Of a DNA stretch of 64,000 nucleotides, positions 27,669-36,983 are shown piece by piece; the stretch's first letter is position 1; every line of letters begins with the position of its first letter. The translations under genes and the position numbers were made by a program. The notes beneath the pieces were generated by a model, which was given only the letters and a program-made list of their open reading frames with translations, was not told where the DNA came from and did no database searches. Origin of the DNA: Citrobacter sp. RHB25-C09 (GTDB taxonomy: Bacteria > Pseudomonadota > Gammaproteobacteria > Enterobacterales > Enterobacteriaceae); contig NZ_CP057483.1 in the NCBI RefSeq assembly GCF_013836145.1, positions 1,550,001-1,614,000 on the forward strand. Direction: 5' to 3'.

Positions 27669-28784
27669 ATGCGTCGATCGTTACTTCTGCTTTTCCCGCT
27701 GCTGCTAGGTTCGTCACTCTTGCAGGCCGAAACGCCCACAGTACATGTCGAGGTGCTGCAAACCAAACTTGACCATCCCTGGGCGTTGGCTTTTCTCCCG
27801 GATAACAAAGGACTGCTGATCACCCTGAAAGGGGGCCAACTGCGTCACTGGCAGGCGGGGAAAGGGCTTTCCGATCCGCTTCCGGGCGTACCAAAGGTCT
27901 GGGCGGAAGGTCAGGGCGGCCTGCTGGATGTGGCGCTGGCTCCTGATTTTGCCCAGTCGCGGCGAGTCTGGCTGAGCTTTGCTGAGGCCGATGCGCAGGG
28001 CAAAGCGGGTACGGCAGTGGGTTATGGACGACTCAGCGATGACCTCTCGCGGCTGGAAAACTTCCAGACCGTGTTTCGCCAGATGCCCAAACTTTCAACC
28101 GGTAACCATTTTGGCGGGCGACTGGTATTCGACGGGAAGGGGTATCTGTACATTGGTCTTGGTGAAAACAATCAGCGCCCGACAGCGCAGGATCTCGACA
28201 AGTTGCAGGGAAAGGTGGTGCGCCTGACCGAGCAGGGTAAAATTCCCACTGACAACCCGTTTGTGAATAAACCCGGCGTCCGGCCTGAAATCTGGTCCTA
28301 CGGTATTCGCAACCCACAGGGAATGGCGATGAACCCGTGGAGTCATGTCCTGTGGTTGAACGAGCATGGCCCGCGCGGAGGGGATGAGATCAACATTCCC
28401 GAAAAAGGGAAGAATTACGGCTGGCCGCTGGCAACCTGGGGCATTAACTACAGCGGGTTTAAGATCCCTGAAGCGAAGGGGGAGATTGTTGACGGCACTG
28501 AACAGCCGATTTTCTACTGGAAAAAATCCCCGGCTCTTAGCGGCATGGCCTTTTACAACAGCGACACATTCCCCGAGTGGAAACAAAAGCTGTTCATCGG
28601 CGCGCTGAAAGACAAAGATGTGATTGTGATGGGCATTCACGGCAATAAAGTGACCGAGGAGGGACGAATCCTCGGCGAGCGCGAGCAGAGAATTCGTGAT
28701 GTGCGCGTTGGACCCGACGGCTACCTGTATGTCTTAACCGACGAGTCCGATGGCGAATTACTGAAAGTCAGTCCGCGCAGCTAA
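27669..28784 (+). CDS. yliI: YliI, soluble aldose sugar dehydrogenase (PQQ type)
   Basis: A 371-residue periplasmic six-bladed propeller enzyme. A signal peptide ends at SSLLQAE; the mature part has the PQQ-binding features of the sGDH/Hedgehog-interacting family (HPWALAFLPD, STGNHFGGRLVF, NEHGPRGGDEINIP). E. coli YliI oxidises aldose sugars with PQQ and calcium. Start at ATG 27669, preceded by AAGGAGGCGTT. Confidence 0.93.
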   Translation: MRRSLLLLFPLLLGSSLLQAETPTVHVEVLQTKLDHPWALAFLPDNKGLLITLKGGQLRHWQAGKGLSDPLPGVPKVWAEGQGGLLDVALAPDFAQSRRVWLSFAEADAQGKAGTAVGYGRLSDDLSRLENFQTVFRQMPKLSTGNHFGGRLVFDGKGYLYIGLGENNQRPTAQDLDKLQGKVVRLTEQGKIPTDNPFVNKPGVRPEIWSYGIRNPQGMAMNPWSHVLWLNEHGPRGGDEINIPEKGKNYGWPLATWGINYSGFKIPEAKGEIVDGTEQPIFYWKKSPALSGMAFYNSDTFPEWKQKLFIGALKDKDVIVMGIHGNKVTEEGRILGEREQRIRDVRVGPDGYLYVLTDESDGELLKVSPRS

Positions 28785-28789
28785 TACGC

Positions 28790-29416
28790 TTAGCTGACCG
28801 GAATCATAACGGTTTTTTGGAACGCCGGGCGCTCGGTCAGTTGCTGGTACCAGCGCTCCAGATGCGGCCGCGGCGTCCACTTCAGGTTGACGTTAAACAA
28901 GTTATAGACGAACGGGGCGATGGCGATATCACCCGTCCCCAACGCATCACCCGAGAACCAGGTCTGATTCGCCAGTGCCGCGTCGAGGATTTCAAACAGC
29001 TCATCGCACTGCTTTGCTCCGGCCTCAATCGCTTTATGATCGCGCTGCTCCGGCGGCGTGCGAACCAGCCCCATCAGGACGATGCGATGCGCGGGCGCGA
29101 GCGTTTGGTTGGCCCAGTCCATCCATTTTTCGCCTTCCGCGCGACGCGCCGGGGAATCAACCCAAAGGCGATTCTGTCCATACTGGGCAGCCAGATAGCG
29201 CACGATAGTATTGGATTCCCACAGCAAAACGTCGCTTTCATCATCGCGCAGCAGCGGTACCAGACCGTTCGGGTTCATCGCCAGAAAGTCTGGGTCATGG
29301 TTCAGCCCGTACTGACCTCCCGCCAGGATATGGTTAAACGGCAGTTCCAGCTCTTCGAGCGTCCATAAGACTTTCTTGACGTTAGCTGAGTTATTCCGAC
29401 CCCACAGCGTAATCAT
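28790..29416 (-). CDS. gstB: GstB, glutathione S-transferase
   Basis: A 208-residue GST with an N-terminal thioredoxin-like domain (LWGRNNSANVKKVLWTLEEL; NGLVPLL cis-proline; ESNTIVRYL for glutathione contact) and an all-helical C-terminal domain. E. coli GstB acts on bromoacetate and similar haloacids. Its 3' end meets yliI within five bases; convergent. Confidence 0.93.
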   Translation of the reverse strand: MITLWGRNNSANVKKVLWTLEELELPFNHILAGGQYGLNHDPDFLAMNPNGLVPLLRDDESDVLLWESNTIVRYLAAQYGQNRLWVDSPARRAEGEKWMDWANQTLAPAHRIVLMGLVRTPPEQRDHKAIEAGAKQCDELFEILDAALANQTWFSGDALGTGDIAIAPFVYNLFNVNLKWTPRPHLERWYQQLTERPAFQKTVMIPVS

Positions 29417-29661
29417 AGTTACCCCTCAATAATGGACAGCCTCAGTTGCGTTCTCTCCTCATGGTGAGATAAACCTAACAATTTCGCAACTACCAATAAA
29501 AAAATCGGTGCGGGTGCAGCGTAGAGTGCTGTTATTGCATAAACTTTAAAAACTTTACCAACTTACGGTTCCCTTACGCTTCTTAGTGCGTTATTACTCA
29601 CCGCACTTATTATACGGTGGTATGACGTATTTTTTTTTGAATGGATACTCGGGTGGCCTAT

Positions 29662-30864
29662 ATGACGCAATATGCTTCTTCCCTTCGTAATTTCGCAGCG
29701 GGTTCCGCACTGTTATTCCTTTTCGCCCCGGTAGTAACGGCAGCAGAGCAAACCATTGCGCCGCCAACTGTGGATGCACGAGCGTGGATTTTGATGGACT
29801 ACGCCAGCGGCAAGGTGCTGGCGGAAGGCAATGCGGATGAAAAACTGGATCCGGCCAGTTTAACCAAAATTATGACCAGCTATGTGGTTGGGCAAGCGCT
29901 TAAAGCGGGCAAAATCAAGCTGACCGATAAGGTGACGATCGGGAAAGATGCCTGGGCGACAGGTAATCCGGCGCTGCGCGGTTCTTCGGTGATGTTTCTG
30001 AAGCCTGGCGACCAGGTTGCTGTTTCCGACCTCAATAAAGGGGTGATTATTCAGTCCGGTAACGATGCCTGTATCGCGCTGGCGGACTATGTTGCCGGGA
30101 GCCAGGATTCGTTCATCGGTCTGATGAACGGTTACGCTAAAAAGCTGGGGCTGACGAACACCACCTTCCAGACGGTTCATGGTCTTGATGCACCGGGGCA
30201 GTTCAGTACCGCGCGCGATATGGCGCTGCTGGGTAAAGCGTTGATCCGCGATGTTCCGGAAGAGTACGCGATCCACAAAGAAAAAGAGTTCACTTTTAAT
30301 AATATTCGCCAGCCTAACCGCAACCGTCTGCTGTGGAGTTCCAATGTCAACGTCGATGGCATGAAAACGGGGACCACGGCGGGAGCGGGCTATAACCTGG
30401 TCGCGTCGGCAACGCAGGGTGACATGCGCCTGATCTCCGTGGTGTTGGGCGCCAAAACTGACCGTATTCGTTTCAATGAGTCAGAAAAGCTGCTGACCTG
30501 GGGCTTCCGCTTTTATGAAACGGTAACGCCCATCAAACCGGATGCCACCTTTGTGACCCAGCGCGTCTGGTTTGGTGACAAGAGCGAAGTGAATCTTGGC
30601 GCCGGAGACGCGGGGTCAGTGACCATTCCCCGCGGCCAACTGAAAAACCTGAAAGCCAGCTTTACGCTGACGGAACCGCAACTCACCGCACCGCTGAAAA
30701 AAGGCCAGGTGGTCGGCACCATTGATTTCCAGCTAAACGGAAAATCGATTGAGCAACGTCCATTAATGGTGATGGACGCCGTCGAAGAGGGCGGATTCTT
30801 TGGACGGATGTGGGATTTCGTGTCGCTGAAATTCCACCAGTGGTTTGGAAGCTGGTTCTCGTAA
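29662..30864 (+). CDS. dacC: DacC, D-alanyl-D-alanine carboxypeptidase (PBP6)
   Basis: A 400-residue penicillin-binding protein 6. It has a signal peptide ending in TAAEQ; active-site SLTK (Ser66, Lys69), SGN at 132-134 and KTG at 235-237; a C-terminal beta domain; and an amphipathic C-terminal anchor (FFGRMWDFVSLKFHQWFGSW) to the outer face of the inner membrane. It trims the terminal D-Ala from peptidoglycan stems. ATG 29662 gives the E. coli N-terminus (MTQYAS); an ATG at 29641 is in frame but gives an unusual extension. Confidence 0.95.
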   Translation: MTQYASSLRNFAAGSALLFLFAPVVTAAEQTIAPPTVDARAWILMDYASGKVLAEGNADEKLDPASLTKIMTSYVVGQALKAGKIKLTDKVTIGKDAWATGNPALRGSSVMFLKPGDQVAVSDLNKGVIIQSGNDACIALADYVAGSQDSFIGLMNGYAKKLGLTNTTFQTVHGLDAPGQFSTARDMALLGKALIRDVPEEYAIHKEKEFTFNNIRQPNRNRLLWSSNVNVDGMKTGTTAGAGYNLVASATQGDMRLISVVLGAKTDRIRFNESEKLLTWGFRFYETVTPIKPDATFVTQRVWFGDKSEVNLGAGDAGSVTIPRGQLKNLKASFTLTEPQLTAPLKKGQVVGTIDFQLNGKSIEQRPLMVMDAVEEGGFFGRMWDFVSLKFHQWFGSWFS

Positions 30865-30871
30865 AGAGAAA

Positions 30872-30906
30872 ATGGCCGGATGGCGTCAGACGCTTACCCG
30901 GCCTTC
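30872..30906. repeat. REP element between dacC and deoR
   Basis: One REP unit, GGCCGGATGGCGTCAGACGC followed by TTACCCGGCC, between the convergent genes dacC and deoR. Confidence 0.7.
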
Positions 30907-30916
30907 AGATTTCGCG

Positions 30917-31675
30917 TTAATACATCAATTTGATCCGCTGCGCTTTCGCAAAGCTGACAAACTCATCGTCCGGGCAGACGTCGCTTACCACGACATCGAA
31001 GCGCTTTAATTCCCCCATCCGCGCCGGACGCACCTTACCAAATTTGCTGTGATCAACAACCAGCACATGATATTGCGCGCGAGACATTGCCCAATGTTTA
31101 ACCGGTAATTCTTCCAGATTAAAGCAGGTGGCACCCTTACTGATGTGTACGCCCGCCGCAGAATAAAATGCGATATCCGGGCAGATATTATTCAGCGTTT
31201 CCTGGGCGTCGAGCGGTTTGAATATCGCATTGCTGGCATGAAATTCTCCGCCAGAAAGGATCGCACGGCACAACGGTTTTTCCTGCAAAGCCAGAAAAGT
31301 GTTCAGCGAATAACAGACGGCAGTAAAAGGCAGCTCGTTATCAATGGCCTCAATGATCCACGGTGTCGTAGTTCCGCAATCAAAAAATAGCGTTTGATGA
31401 GGCTGCACCAGGCTCGCGGCCAGCTGTGCGGCGCGGCGTTTTTCTTCCACCAGGCGGGATTTTTGATCGCTTAGCAGATAATGGCTGGCGCTACGCGGCT
31501 CCAGCACAATATAGCCACCGAGAAGAACCACTGGCGCGTTGTTGTTATTGAGATCGCGGCGGATCGTCATTTCAGAAACGCCCAGCAGGGTCGCGGCTTC
31601 CTTAAGATGGAGTTTATCGCTGCGTTTCAGCGCCTGCAGCAATTGACCAATACGCTCTTCGCGACGTGTTTCCAT
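30917..31675 (-). CDS. deoR: DeoR, deoxyribonucleoside regulator
   Basis: A 252-residue repressor of nucleoside catabolism genes (deoCABD, nupG in E. coli), responding to deoxyribose 5-phosphate. N-terminal helix-turn-helix LHLKEAATLLGVSEMTIRRD; C-terminal sugar-binding domain with FFDCGTTTPWIIEA. ATG 31675 (METRREERIGQLLQ) is the E. coli start; the upstream frame has no good site. Divergent from mdfA across 241 bases. E. coli has ybjG in this gap; here it is absent. Confidence 0.95.
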   Translation of the reverse strand: METRREERIGQLLQALKRSDKLHLKEAATLLGVSEMTIRRDLNNNNAPVVLLGGYIVLEPRSASHYLLSDQKSRLVEEKRRAAQLAASLVQPHQTLFFDCGTTTPWIIEAIDNELPFTAVCYSLNTFLALQEKPLCRAILSGGEFHASNAIFKPLDAQETLNNICPDIAFYSAAGVHISKGATCFNLEELPVKHWAMSRAQYHVLVVDHSKFGKVRPARMGELKRFDVVVSDVCPDDEFVSFAKAQRIKLMY

Positions 31676-31916
31676 AGTTCCCCTGGACGAATAATTCAGC
31701 GCTCTGCACCACACAGAGTGCATAATATTACTCTTTTTTCCTCTGTTTAGTCACCCATCCCGCCCTGTTGAATCGAGAGTTTGGGATAACTCAACATGCT
31801 GATTTTGGCAATACTGTAAAAATGTGCCTAATTTGCTGTCGCCACGCATAATTCACTATCTCAGAAGACGCAGTTTCATTACACTTTGCGCGATTTTTTA
31901 ATAACGAAGAGATTGC

Positions 31917-33149
31917 ATGCAAAACCGTTTACAACAAGGTGCCCGGCTTGGACGTCAGGCGCTGCTATTCCCTCTCTGTCTGGTGCTCTACGAATTCTCT
32001 ACCTACATTGGCAACGATATGATCCAACCCGGCATGCTGGCGGTGGTGGAACAATATCAGGCAGGAATTGACTGGGTACCGACTTCGATGACCGCCTATC
32101 TGGCAGGCGGCATGTTTTTGCAGTGGCTGTTAGGGCCGCTGTCGGACCGTATTGGCCGTCGCCCGGTAATGTTAGCCGGGGTGGTGTGGTTCATTGTCAC
32201 CTGCCTGGCGACGCTGCTGGCGCAAAGCATTGAGCAATTCACCCTGTTGCGTTTTTTACAGGGTATCAGCTTGTGCTTTATCGGTGCGGTGGGCTATGCG
32301 GCCATTCAGGAATCGTTTGAAGAGGCCGTGTGCATTAAGATCACTGCGCTAATGGCCAACGTGGCGCTGATTGCGCCGCTCCTTGGCCCGCTGGTTGGCG
32401 CGGCCTGGGTGCATGTCCTGCCGTGGGAAGGAATGTTCGTGCTGTTTGCGGCACTGGCGGCGATCGCTTTCTTTGGTCTGCAACGTGCAATGCCGGAAAC
32501 CGCCACGCGTATGGGCGAAACGCTGTCTCTGAAGGCGCTCGGTACCGATTACAAACAGGTGCTAAAAAACGGGCGCTTTGTGGCAGGTGCGCTGGCGCTG
32601 GGATTTGTCAGCCTGCCATTGCTGGCGTGGATTGCACAGTCGCCCATTATTATCATCAGCGGCGAGCAGTTGAGCAGCTATGAATACGGGCTGTTGCAGG
32701 TGCCGATTTTTGGTGCGCTGATCGTCGGCAACCTGGTGCTGGCGCGACTGACCTCACGGCGCACGGTGCGTTCACTGATCATCATGGGCGGCTGGCCAAT
32801 TATGCTGGGGCTTATCATCGCGGCGGCCGCCACGGTTGTCTCTTCTCACGCTTATCTATGGATGACGGCGGGGTTGAGCGTCTATGCGTTTGGTATTGGC
32901 GTGGCGAACGCCGGGCTGGTCCGTCTCACGCTGTTTGCCAGCGATATGAGCAAGGGGACGGTTTCGGCGGCGATGGGGATGCTACAGATGCTGATCTTCA
33001 CCGTGGGTATCGAGTTAAGCAAATATGCTTATCTTGGCGGTGGCAACAGCTTGTTCAGTCTGTTTAACCTGGCGAACGGCATCCTGTGGCTGGTGCTGAC
33101 GGTGATTTTCCTGAAGGATAAACAGGTCGGCAATACGCGGGAAGGGTAG
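31917..33149 (+). CDS. mdfA: MdfA, multidrug/proton antiporter
   Basis: A 410-residue MFS pump with 12 helices. The membrane-embedded glutamate of TM1 is present in LVLYEFSTYIGND (Glu26 in E. coli) and motif A is GPLSDRIGRRPVML. It exports cationic and neutral drugs such as chloramphenicol and ethidium in exchange for protons. Close to E. coli over the whole length. Confidence 0.96.
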   Translation: MQNRLQQGARLGRQALLFPLCLVLYEFSTYIGNDMIQPGMLAVVEQYQAGIDWVPTSMTAYLAGGMFLQWLLGPLSDRIGRRPVMLAGVVWFIVTCLATLLAQSIEQFTLLRFLQGISLCFIGAVGYAAIQESFEEAVCIKITALMANVALIAPLLGPLVGAAWVHVLPWEGMFVLFAALAAIAFFGLQRAMPETATRMGETLSLKALGTDYKQVLKNGRFVAGALALGFVSLPLLAWIAQSPIIIISGEQLSSYEYGLLQVPIFGALIVGNLVLARLTSRRTVRSLIIMGGWPIMLGLIIAAAATVVSSHAYLWMTAGLSVYAFGIGVANAGLVRLTLFASDMSKGTVSAAMGMLQMLIFTVGIELSKYAYLGGGNSLFSLFNLANGILWLVLTVIFLKDKQVGNTREG

Positions 33150-33175
33150 CGCGGAAGCAGACCGGTTTCGGACAT

Positions 33176-33225
33176 CTTGTCAGATGGCGGCGCAAGCGCC
33201 TTATCCGGCCTACAGGGGATCGCTG
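33176..33225. repeat. REP element between mdfA and ybjI
   Basis: CAGATGGCGGCGCAAGCGCC followed by TTATCCGGCCTACA, a REP palindrome in the convergent gap. E. coli K-12 carries ybjH here, which I do not see. Confidence 0.75.
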
Positions 33226-33256
33226 TTGGCCGAATAGAGCGCAGTGCCGTCAGGGG

Positions 33257-34069
33257 TTAACGAAATGGCGCTTCGTTCTTTAAGACCTTATCAATGATAT
33301 CCAGCACGCCTTCCTGGTTATTCGAACCGGCGCGGTATTTCGCCGCCGCGACCACGACGTCAGCCGCGTTTTCCATCGCGAAACTAAAGCCGGCCTGGCG
33401 CAGCATTTCAATGTCATTTCCGCCGTCACCAAACACCACCACTTCGTCATCATCAATGCCCCAACGCTGTTGCAACAGGCGCAGCCCGTTGGCTTTGTGA
33501 ACGCCGGGAATGATCAGATCGATGCTGCCGTAACCGGTATGGACTGGCACCATAATGTCGCCGATAGCGTCATGCAGCGCGCACTGGACTTCAGGGATTC
33601 GATCGTCAGATATGTTCAGGCCGAATTTAAAGAACACGTCGTTGATGTTGTTGAAATCATCCACAAACTCAAGACGATGATAGTACATCCTCGCGACTGC
33701 TTTCATCTCATCGTTATACTGCTTCAGGGTATACGCACTGTTCTTGCCGCAGGCGATAATCTCAACGTCCGTGCGGGTTAACAGATGATCAACGATGGCG
33801 GTGAAATCGCTTTTTGCCAGATCGCCATTGAAGATATCTTGCCCTTCACTCACCACCCAGCCGCCGTTTTCTGCGACAAACGAGATCTCATGGGCAATCT
33901 CCGGGAAAAAGGAGATGAGCTGGTAATACTGATTGCCACTGGCGACAGCAAAACGAATTCCTTGCGCTTTCATCTGCTGATACTGCGCCAGAAAGCGTTC
34001 GCGATTATAGGTCTTTTGATCGCTCAGAAAGGTGCCATCCATATCGACTGCAATTAACTTAATACCCAT
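33257..34069 (-). CDS. ybjI: YbjI, HAD-type phosphatase (FMN hydrolase)
   Basis: A 270-residue Cof-type HAD phosphatase with DMDGTFLSD, AVASGNQYY and GDGGNDIEML. E. coli YbjI removes phosphate from FMN and several sugar phosphates. It shares long stretches with the YbiV copy at 9047. Its ATG lies immediately after the ybjJ stop, so it is the second gene of a ybjJI operon. Confidence 0.93.
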   Translation of the reverse strand: MGIKLIAVDMDGTFLSDQKTYNRERFLAQYQQMKAQGIRFAVASGNQYYQLISFFPEIAHEISFVAENGGWVVSEGQDIFNGDLAKSDFTAIVDHLLTRTDVEIIACGKNSAYTLKQYNDEMKAVARMYYHRLEFVDDFNNINDVFFKFGLNISDDRIPEVQCALHDAIGDIMVPVHTGYGSIDLIIPGVHKANGLRLLQQRWGIDDDEVVVFGDGGNDIEMLRQAGFSFAMENAADVVVAAAKYRAGSNNQEGVLDIIDKVLKNEAPFR

Positions 34070-35278
34070 TTATCCTTTCTCCACTGCAGGTTGCGTAGTT
34101 GAATTCGGTTTAGCAACGGCCCTTGCGACAACCGCCGCGAGCAGTACCAGCGCCAGCACCACCAGCATGGCGCTACGTAAGCCGTAGTGCTCGCCAAGGT
34201 AGCCGAGCAGCGGCGGTCCCACAAGGAACGCCAGATAGCCGGTAGTCGCCACCACGCTGACCCGGGTTGGCGCATCGGGGCCGGTATCACTGGCGGCGGA
34301 AATCGTTAACGGGAAGCCGAGTGATGCCCCCAGTCCCCACAGGACCACCGACACACCCGCTACCCAGGCGCTGTCCACGAAGATAATCAGCCCAATCCCC
34401 AGCGCACCCATCAGCGCACTGGCCCGCACCACCGCCACGCGACTGTAGCGGTCGATAAACCAGCCGCCGGTGAAGCGCCCAACGGTCATCCCGAGGGTGA
34501 AGCCTGCGTAAATCAGTGAGCCGGAGGTGGGGCTAAAACCGTGGCCGTCGACCATCAGCAGCGGTAGCCAGTCATTAGCGGAACCTTCAGCAAAAGCCAT
34601 TGCCAGGACGACTACCCCGATCAGCAGCAGTTGAATATCGCGCCAGAAAGGAATGCCTTTTTCAACGCTGTGCGAGCCATCAGCGCTGTTTTTGCCCGTA
34701 CCTTCTGGTATCGCCCGAATGGCAATGAAAATTGGCGCGATGGCCACCAGCGAGGCCAGGATAATATGTGTGGTCGCTGCCACGCCAAAGGCGGTCAGAG
34801 CCATACCCACGCCCGCGCCCGCCAGCGTGCCTAAACTATAAAACCCGTGCATCATCGGCAGCACGGTCTTGTTCATTTCGCGCTCTACCGCTGCACCTTC
34901 GACGTTAATTGCGACTTCCGCAGAGCCAAAGCTGGCACCAAATACGCCCAGTCCCACAGCAAAAAGCAGCGGCGAGGTGAGCCAGAGGGCAAGGCTAAGC
35001 ATCAGCATGCCGACGACCGCACAGGACATCGTGGTGCGGATCACTTTTCGGGTACCAAAACGTTTTACCAGCCAGGCGGAGCATAAAATGCCGCTCATTG
35101 AACCAATGGAGAGTCCAAACAGCACCGCGCCCATTTCTGCAGTCGAAACAGAGAGCGTGTCGCGAATAGCAGGGGTACGTGTCGCCCAGGAGGCCATCAG
35201 CAGGCCGGGCAGAAAGAAAAACATAAACAGCGCCCAGGTTCGGCGTTGCAGGGCTTTGCCTGGTGAAATGGCAGTCAT
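34070..35278 (-). CDS. ybjJ: YbjJ, MFS transporter of unknown substrate
   Basis: A 402-residue permease of the fucose/FucP-related MFS group with about 12 helices; it has the conserved acidic segment FGSAEVAINVEGAAVEREMN and GRFTGGWFIDRYSR. ATG 35278 gives the E. coli length; a GTG three codons upstream is the alternative. Divergent from rcdA across 85 bases; a RcdA effect on ybjJI would be a natural arrangement but is not shown by sequence. Confidence 0.92.
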   Translation of the reverse strand: MTAISPGKALQRRTWALFMFFFLPGLLMASWATRTPAIRDTLSVSTAEMGAVLFGLSIGSMSGILCSAWLVKRFGTRKVIRTTMSCAVVGMLMLSLALWLTSPLLFAVGLGVFGASFGSAEVAINVEGAAVEREMNKTVLPMMHGFYSLGTLAGAGVGMALTAFGVAATTHIILASLVAIAPIFIAIRAIPEGTGKNSADGSHSVEKGIPFWRDIQLLLIGVVVLAMAFAEGSANDWLPLLMVDGHGFSPTSGSLIYAGFTLGMTVGRFTGGWFIDRYSRVAVVRASALMGALGIGLIIFVDSAWVAGVSVVLWGLGASLGFPLTISAASDTGPDAPTRVSVVATTGYLAFLVGPPLLGYLGEHYGLRSAMLVVLALVLLAAVVARAVAKPNSTTQPAVEKG

Positions 35279-35363
35279 GAACGTCACATCTGAAGAGAAA
35301 GACAGGCGACAACCTTAGCAAGGTTGTGTACATTTGTACATAAACCTGTTGTGAGGATTCAAC

Positions 35364-35909
35364 ATGCGACGTGCTAACGATCCGCAGCGCAAAGAAAAAA
35401 TTATTATCGCGACGCTGGACGCGATTAAAGAGCATGGTATTCATGCCGTAACGCACCGCAAAATCGCTACCATTGCCGGGGTTCCGCTGGGGTCGTTGAC
35501 TTACTATTTTTCCGGGATTGATGAACTGTTGGACGAAGCCTTCGCACAGTTTACGCAAACAATGTCGTCGCAGTACCAGGCTTTCTTCGAGGGCGTTGCT
35601 GACGCGGAGGAGGCTTGTCTGGCGATTGCTGAAATGATCTACAGTTCGCAAATTACCACGCCGGAAAATATGGCGTTGATGTATCAACTTTATGCCTTTG
35701 CCAGCCGGAAACCCGCGTTAAAAACGGTGATGCAAAACTGGATGCAGCGCAGCCAGCAAACTCTTGAGCAGTGGTTTTCACCGGGCACGGCCCGCGCGCT
35801 GGATGCCTTTATAGAAGGTATGACGCTGCATTTTGTCACTGATCGCACACCGTCTGCCCGCGAGGAGATCCTGCTGATGGTGAAACGCATCGCGGGCTCA
35901 CAGACTTAA
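35364..35909 (+). CDS. rcdA: RcdA (YbjK), TetR-family regulator
   Basis: A 181-residue regulator. TetR helix-turn-helix at the N-terminus (AVTHRKIATIAGVPLGSLTYYFSG), helical ligand domain after. In E. coli it activates csgD and stress-response regulator genes. Its stop overlaps the stop of the convergent SDR gene by four bases. Start at ATG 35364 after TGAGGATTCAAC. Confidence 0.93.
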   Translation: MRRANDPQRKEKIIIATLDAIKEHGIHAVTHRKIATIAGVPLGSLTYYFSGIDELLDEAFAQFTQTMSSQYQAFFEGVADAEEACLAIAEMIYSSQITTPENMALMYQLYAFASRKPALKTVMQNWMQRSQQTLEQWFSPGTARALDAFIEGMTLHFVTDRTPSAREEILLMVKRIAGSQT

Positions 35910-36703
35910 CTTGTGGTCGCGCCTGCCGTCATATTAACGACCGTTGCAGTCATGGCGCTGGCGCTCTCCGAGGCCAAAAACGTCATGACTTCGGCAACCT
36001 CAGCAAGGGTAGGCAAACGCTTAAGCATCGTGCTTTGCGCCGCGCCTTCTAACCATTCATCAATCGACAGTCCCATTTCTTGTGCTTTAGCGGCAAAAAT
36101 TTCGCCAGTATAGGATCCTGCCTGAACCGCATCGACAATCGCATGGGAACGAAGGCAGATCACGCGAATCTGGCGCGAGGCAAGTTCAACGGCGAGGGCT
36201 TTTGTAAAGGCTTCAGTCGCCGCACAGCCCACAAGGTGGCCTGAATGGCCGGCAATCGCCATTGCCCCTGCGGGGGCAACGACGCTGAGGATAACGCCAC
36301 GGCGTTCCCCGCCCATATGCGGCGAGACGGCTTTGGCAATAGTGAACTGGGCGGAGAGGAAAGGGGTGATGCCCTGCAAAAATTCAGCAAGGCCTAATTG
36401 TGCGACGGTTTTGCCCTGGTCGTGCATAAAGCCTGTTGCGTTCACCACAACATCAAAGCCGCCGGTGCGTTGCGCCAGTTGGGCCGTCTTCGCGATCATG
36501 TCCGACTCATCAAGGACATCGACAATAAAAGCCTCAGCGATACCTCCAGCAGCACGAATATCACTCACGATTCGATCCAGTTTATCCTTGCGACGCGCGC
36601 CAAGATAAACCTGCGCTCCCTCGCGAGCCATCGTTCTCGCCACCGCGCTGCCAATCGCGCCGCTTCCGCCGAATATCACGGCGACTTTGTTTTTTAATAA
36701 CAT
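35906..36703 (-). CDS. SDR-fold protein without the Tyr/Lys catalytic pair
   Basis: A 265-residue short-chain dehydrogenase-like protein not found at this place in E. coli K-12. The Rossmann part is intact: GGSGAIGSAVARTMA, LGARR, VNATGF. At the catalytic position, where YxxxK is expected, the sequence reads HLVGC (in GHSGHLVGCAATEAF), so Tyr is His and Lys is Cys. Either the protein binds a nucleotide without normal reductase chemistry, or it works by a different mechanism. ATG 36703 (MLLKNKVAVIF) has AAAGG upstream; the open frame continues to 36793 without a site. It reads into rcdA from the rybB islet side. Confidence 0.85.
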   Translation of the reverse strand: MLLKNKVAVIFGGSGAIGSAVARTMAREGAQVYLGARRKDKLDRIVSDIRAAGGIAEAFIVDVLDESDMIAKTAQLAQRTGGFDVVVNATGFMHDQGKTVAQLGLAEFLQGITPFLSAQFTIAKAVSPHMGGERRGVILSVVAPAGAMAIAGHSGHLVGCAATEAFTKALAVELASRQIRVICLRSHAIVDAVQAGSYTGEIFAAKAQEMGLSIDEWLEGAAQSTMLKRLPTLAEVAEVMTFLASESASAMTATVVNMTAGATTS

Positions 36704-36771
36704 AGGGAATGACCTTTGAGGACTGAGGTTGAGAAAGTATGGGTGAAGGATGGCAGGGTGCAAGGAGAGGG

Positions 36772-36791
36772 AATTCAGACAACAAAAAACC
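36772..36791. repeat. left direct repeat of the islet (attL-like)
   Basis: AATTCAGACAACAAAAAACC differs in one base from 40274-40293, which is the 3' end of rybB plus flank. A small hairpin (CCATTTATGTAAATGG) next to it restores a terminator shape on the minus strand with a T6 run. This is the arrangement left by site-specific integration into a terminator. Confidence 0.65.
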
Positions 36792-36874
36792 ATTTATGTA
36801 AATGGGTTAGTAAAAAATAAAATGTAAGATAATCAATGAGTTTGGTTAGTGGTTAGGAGTGGCGATTACCGGGA

Positions 36875-36913
36875 AATGCCAACCGATGCGCCACTTTGTC
36901 GCCACTTGGCATT
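36875..36913. repeat. inverted repeat inside the islet left end
   Basis: AATGCCAA (36875-36882) and TTGGCATT (36906-36913) flank GCCACTTTGTCGCCAC, which resembles 40213-40228 near the right end (GCCATTTTGTCGCCAT). On the minus strand these read SGDKVA and DGDKMA, a pattern I associate with C-terminal ends of phage integrases, so both may be remnants. Confidence 0.35.
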
Positions 36914-36983
36914 CATTACTTATTTCTGACCCTAAGCGAAAATATATACTGCGGGCCGATGGTTAGTTTACTTAGGATGAGCC

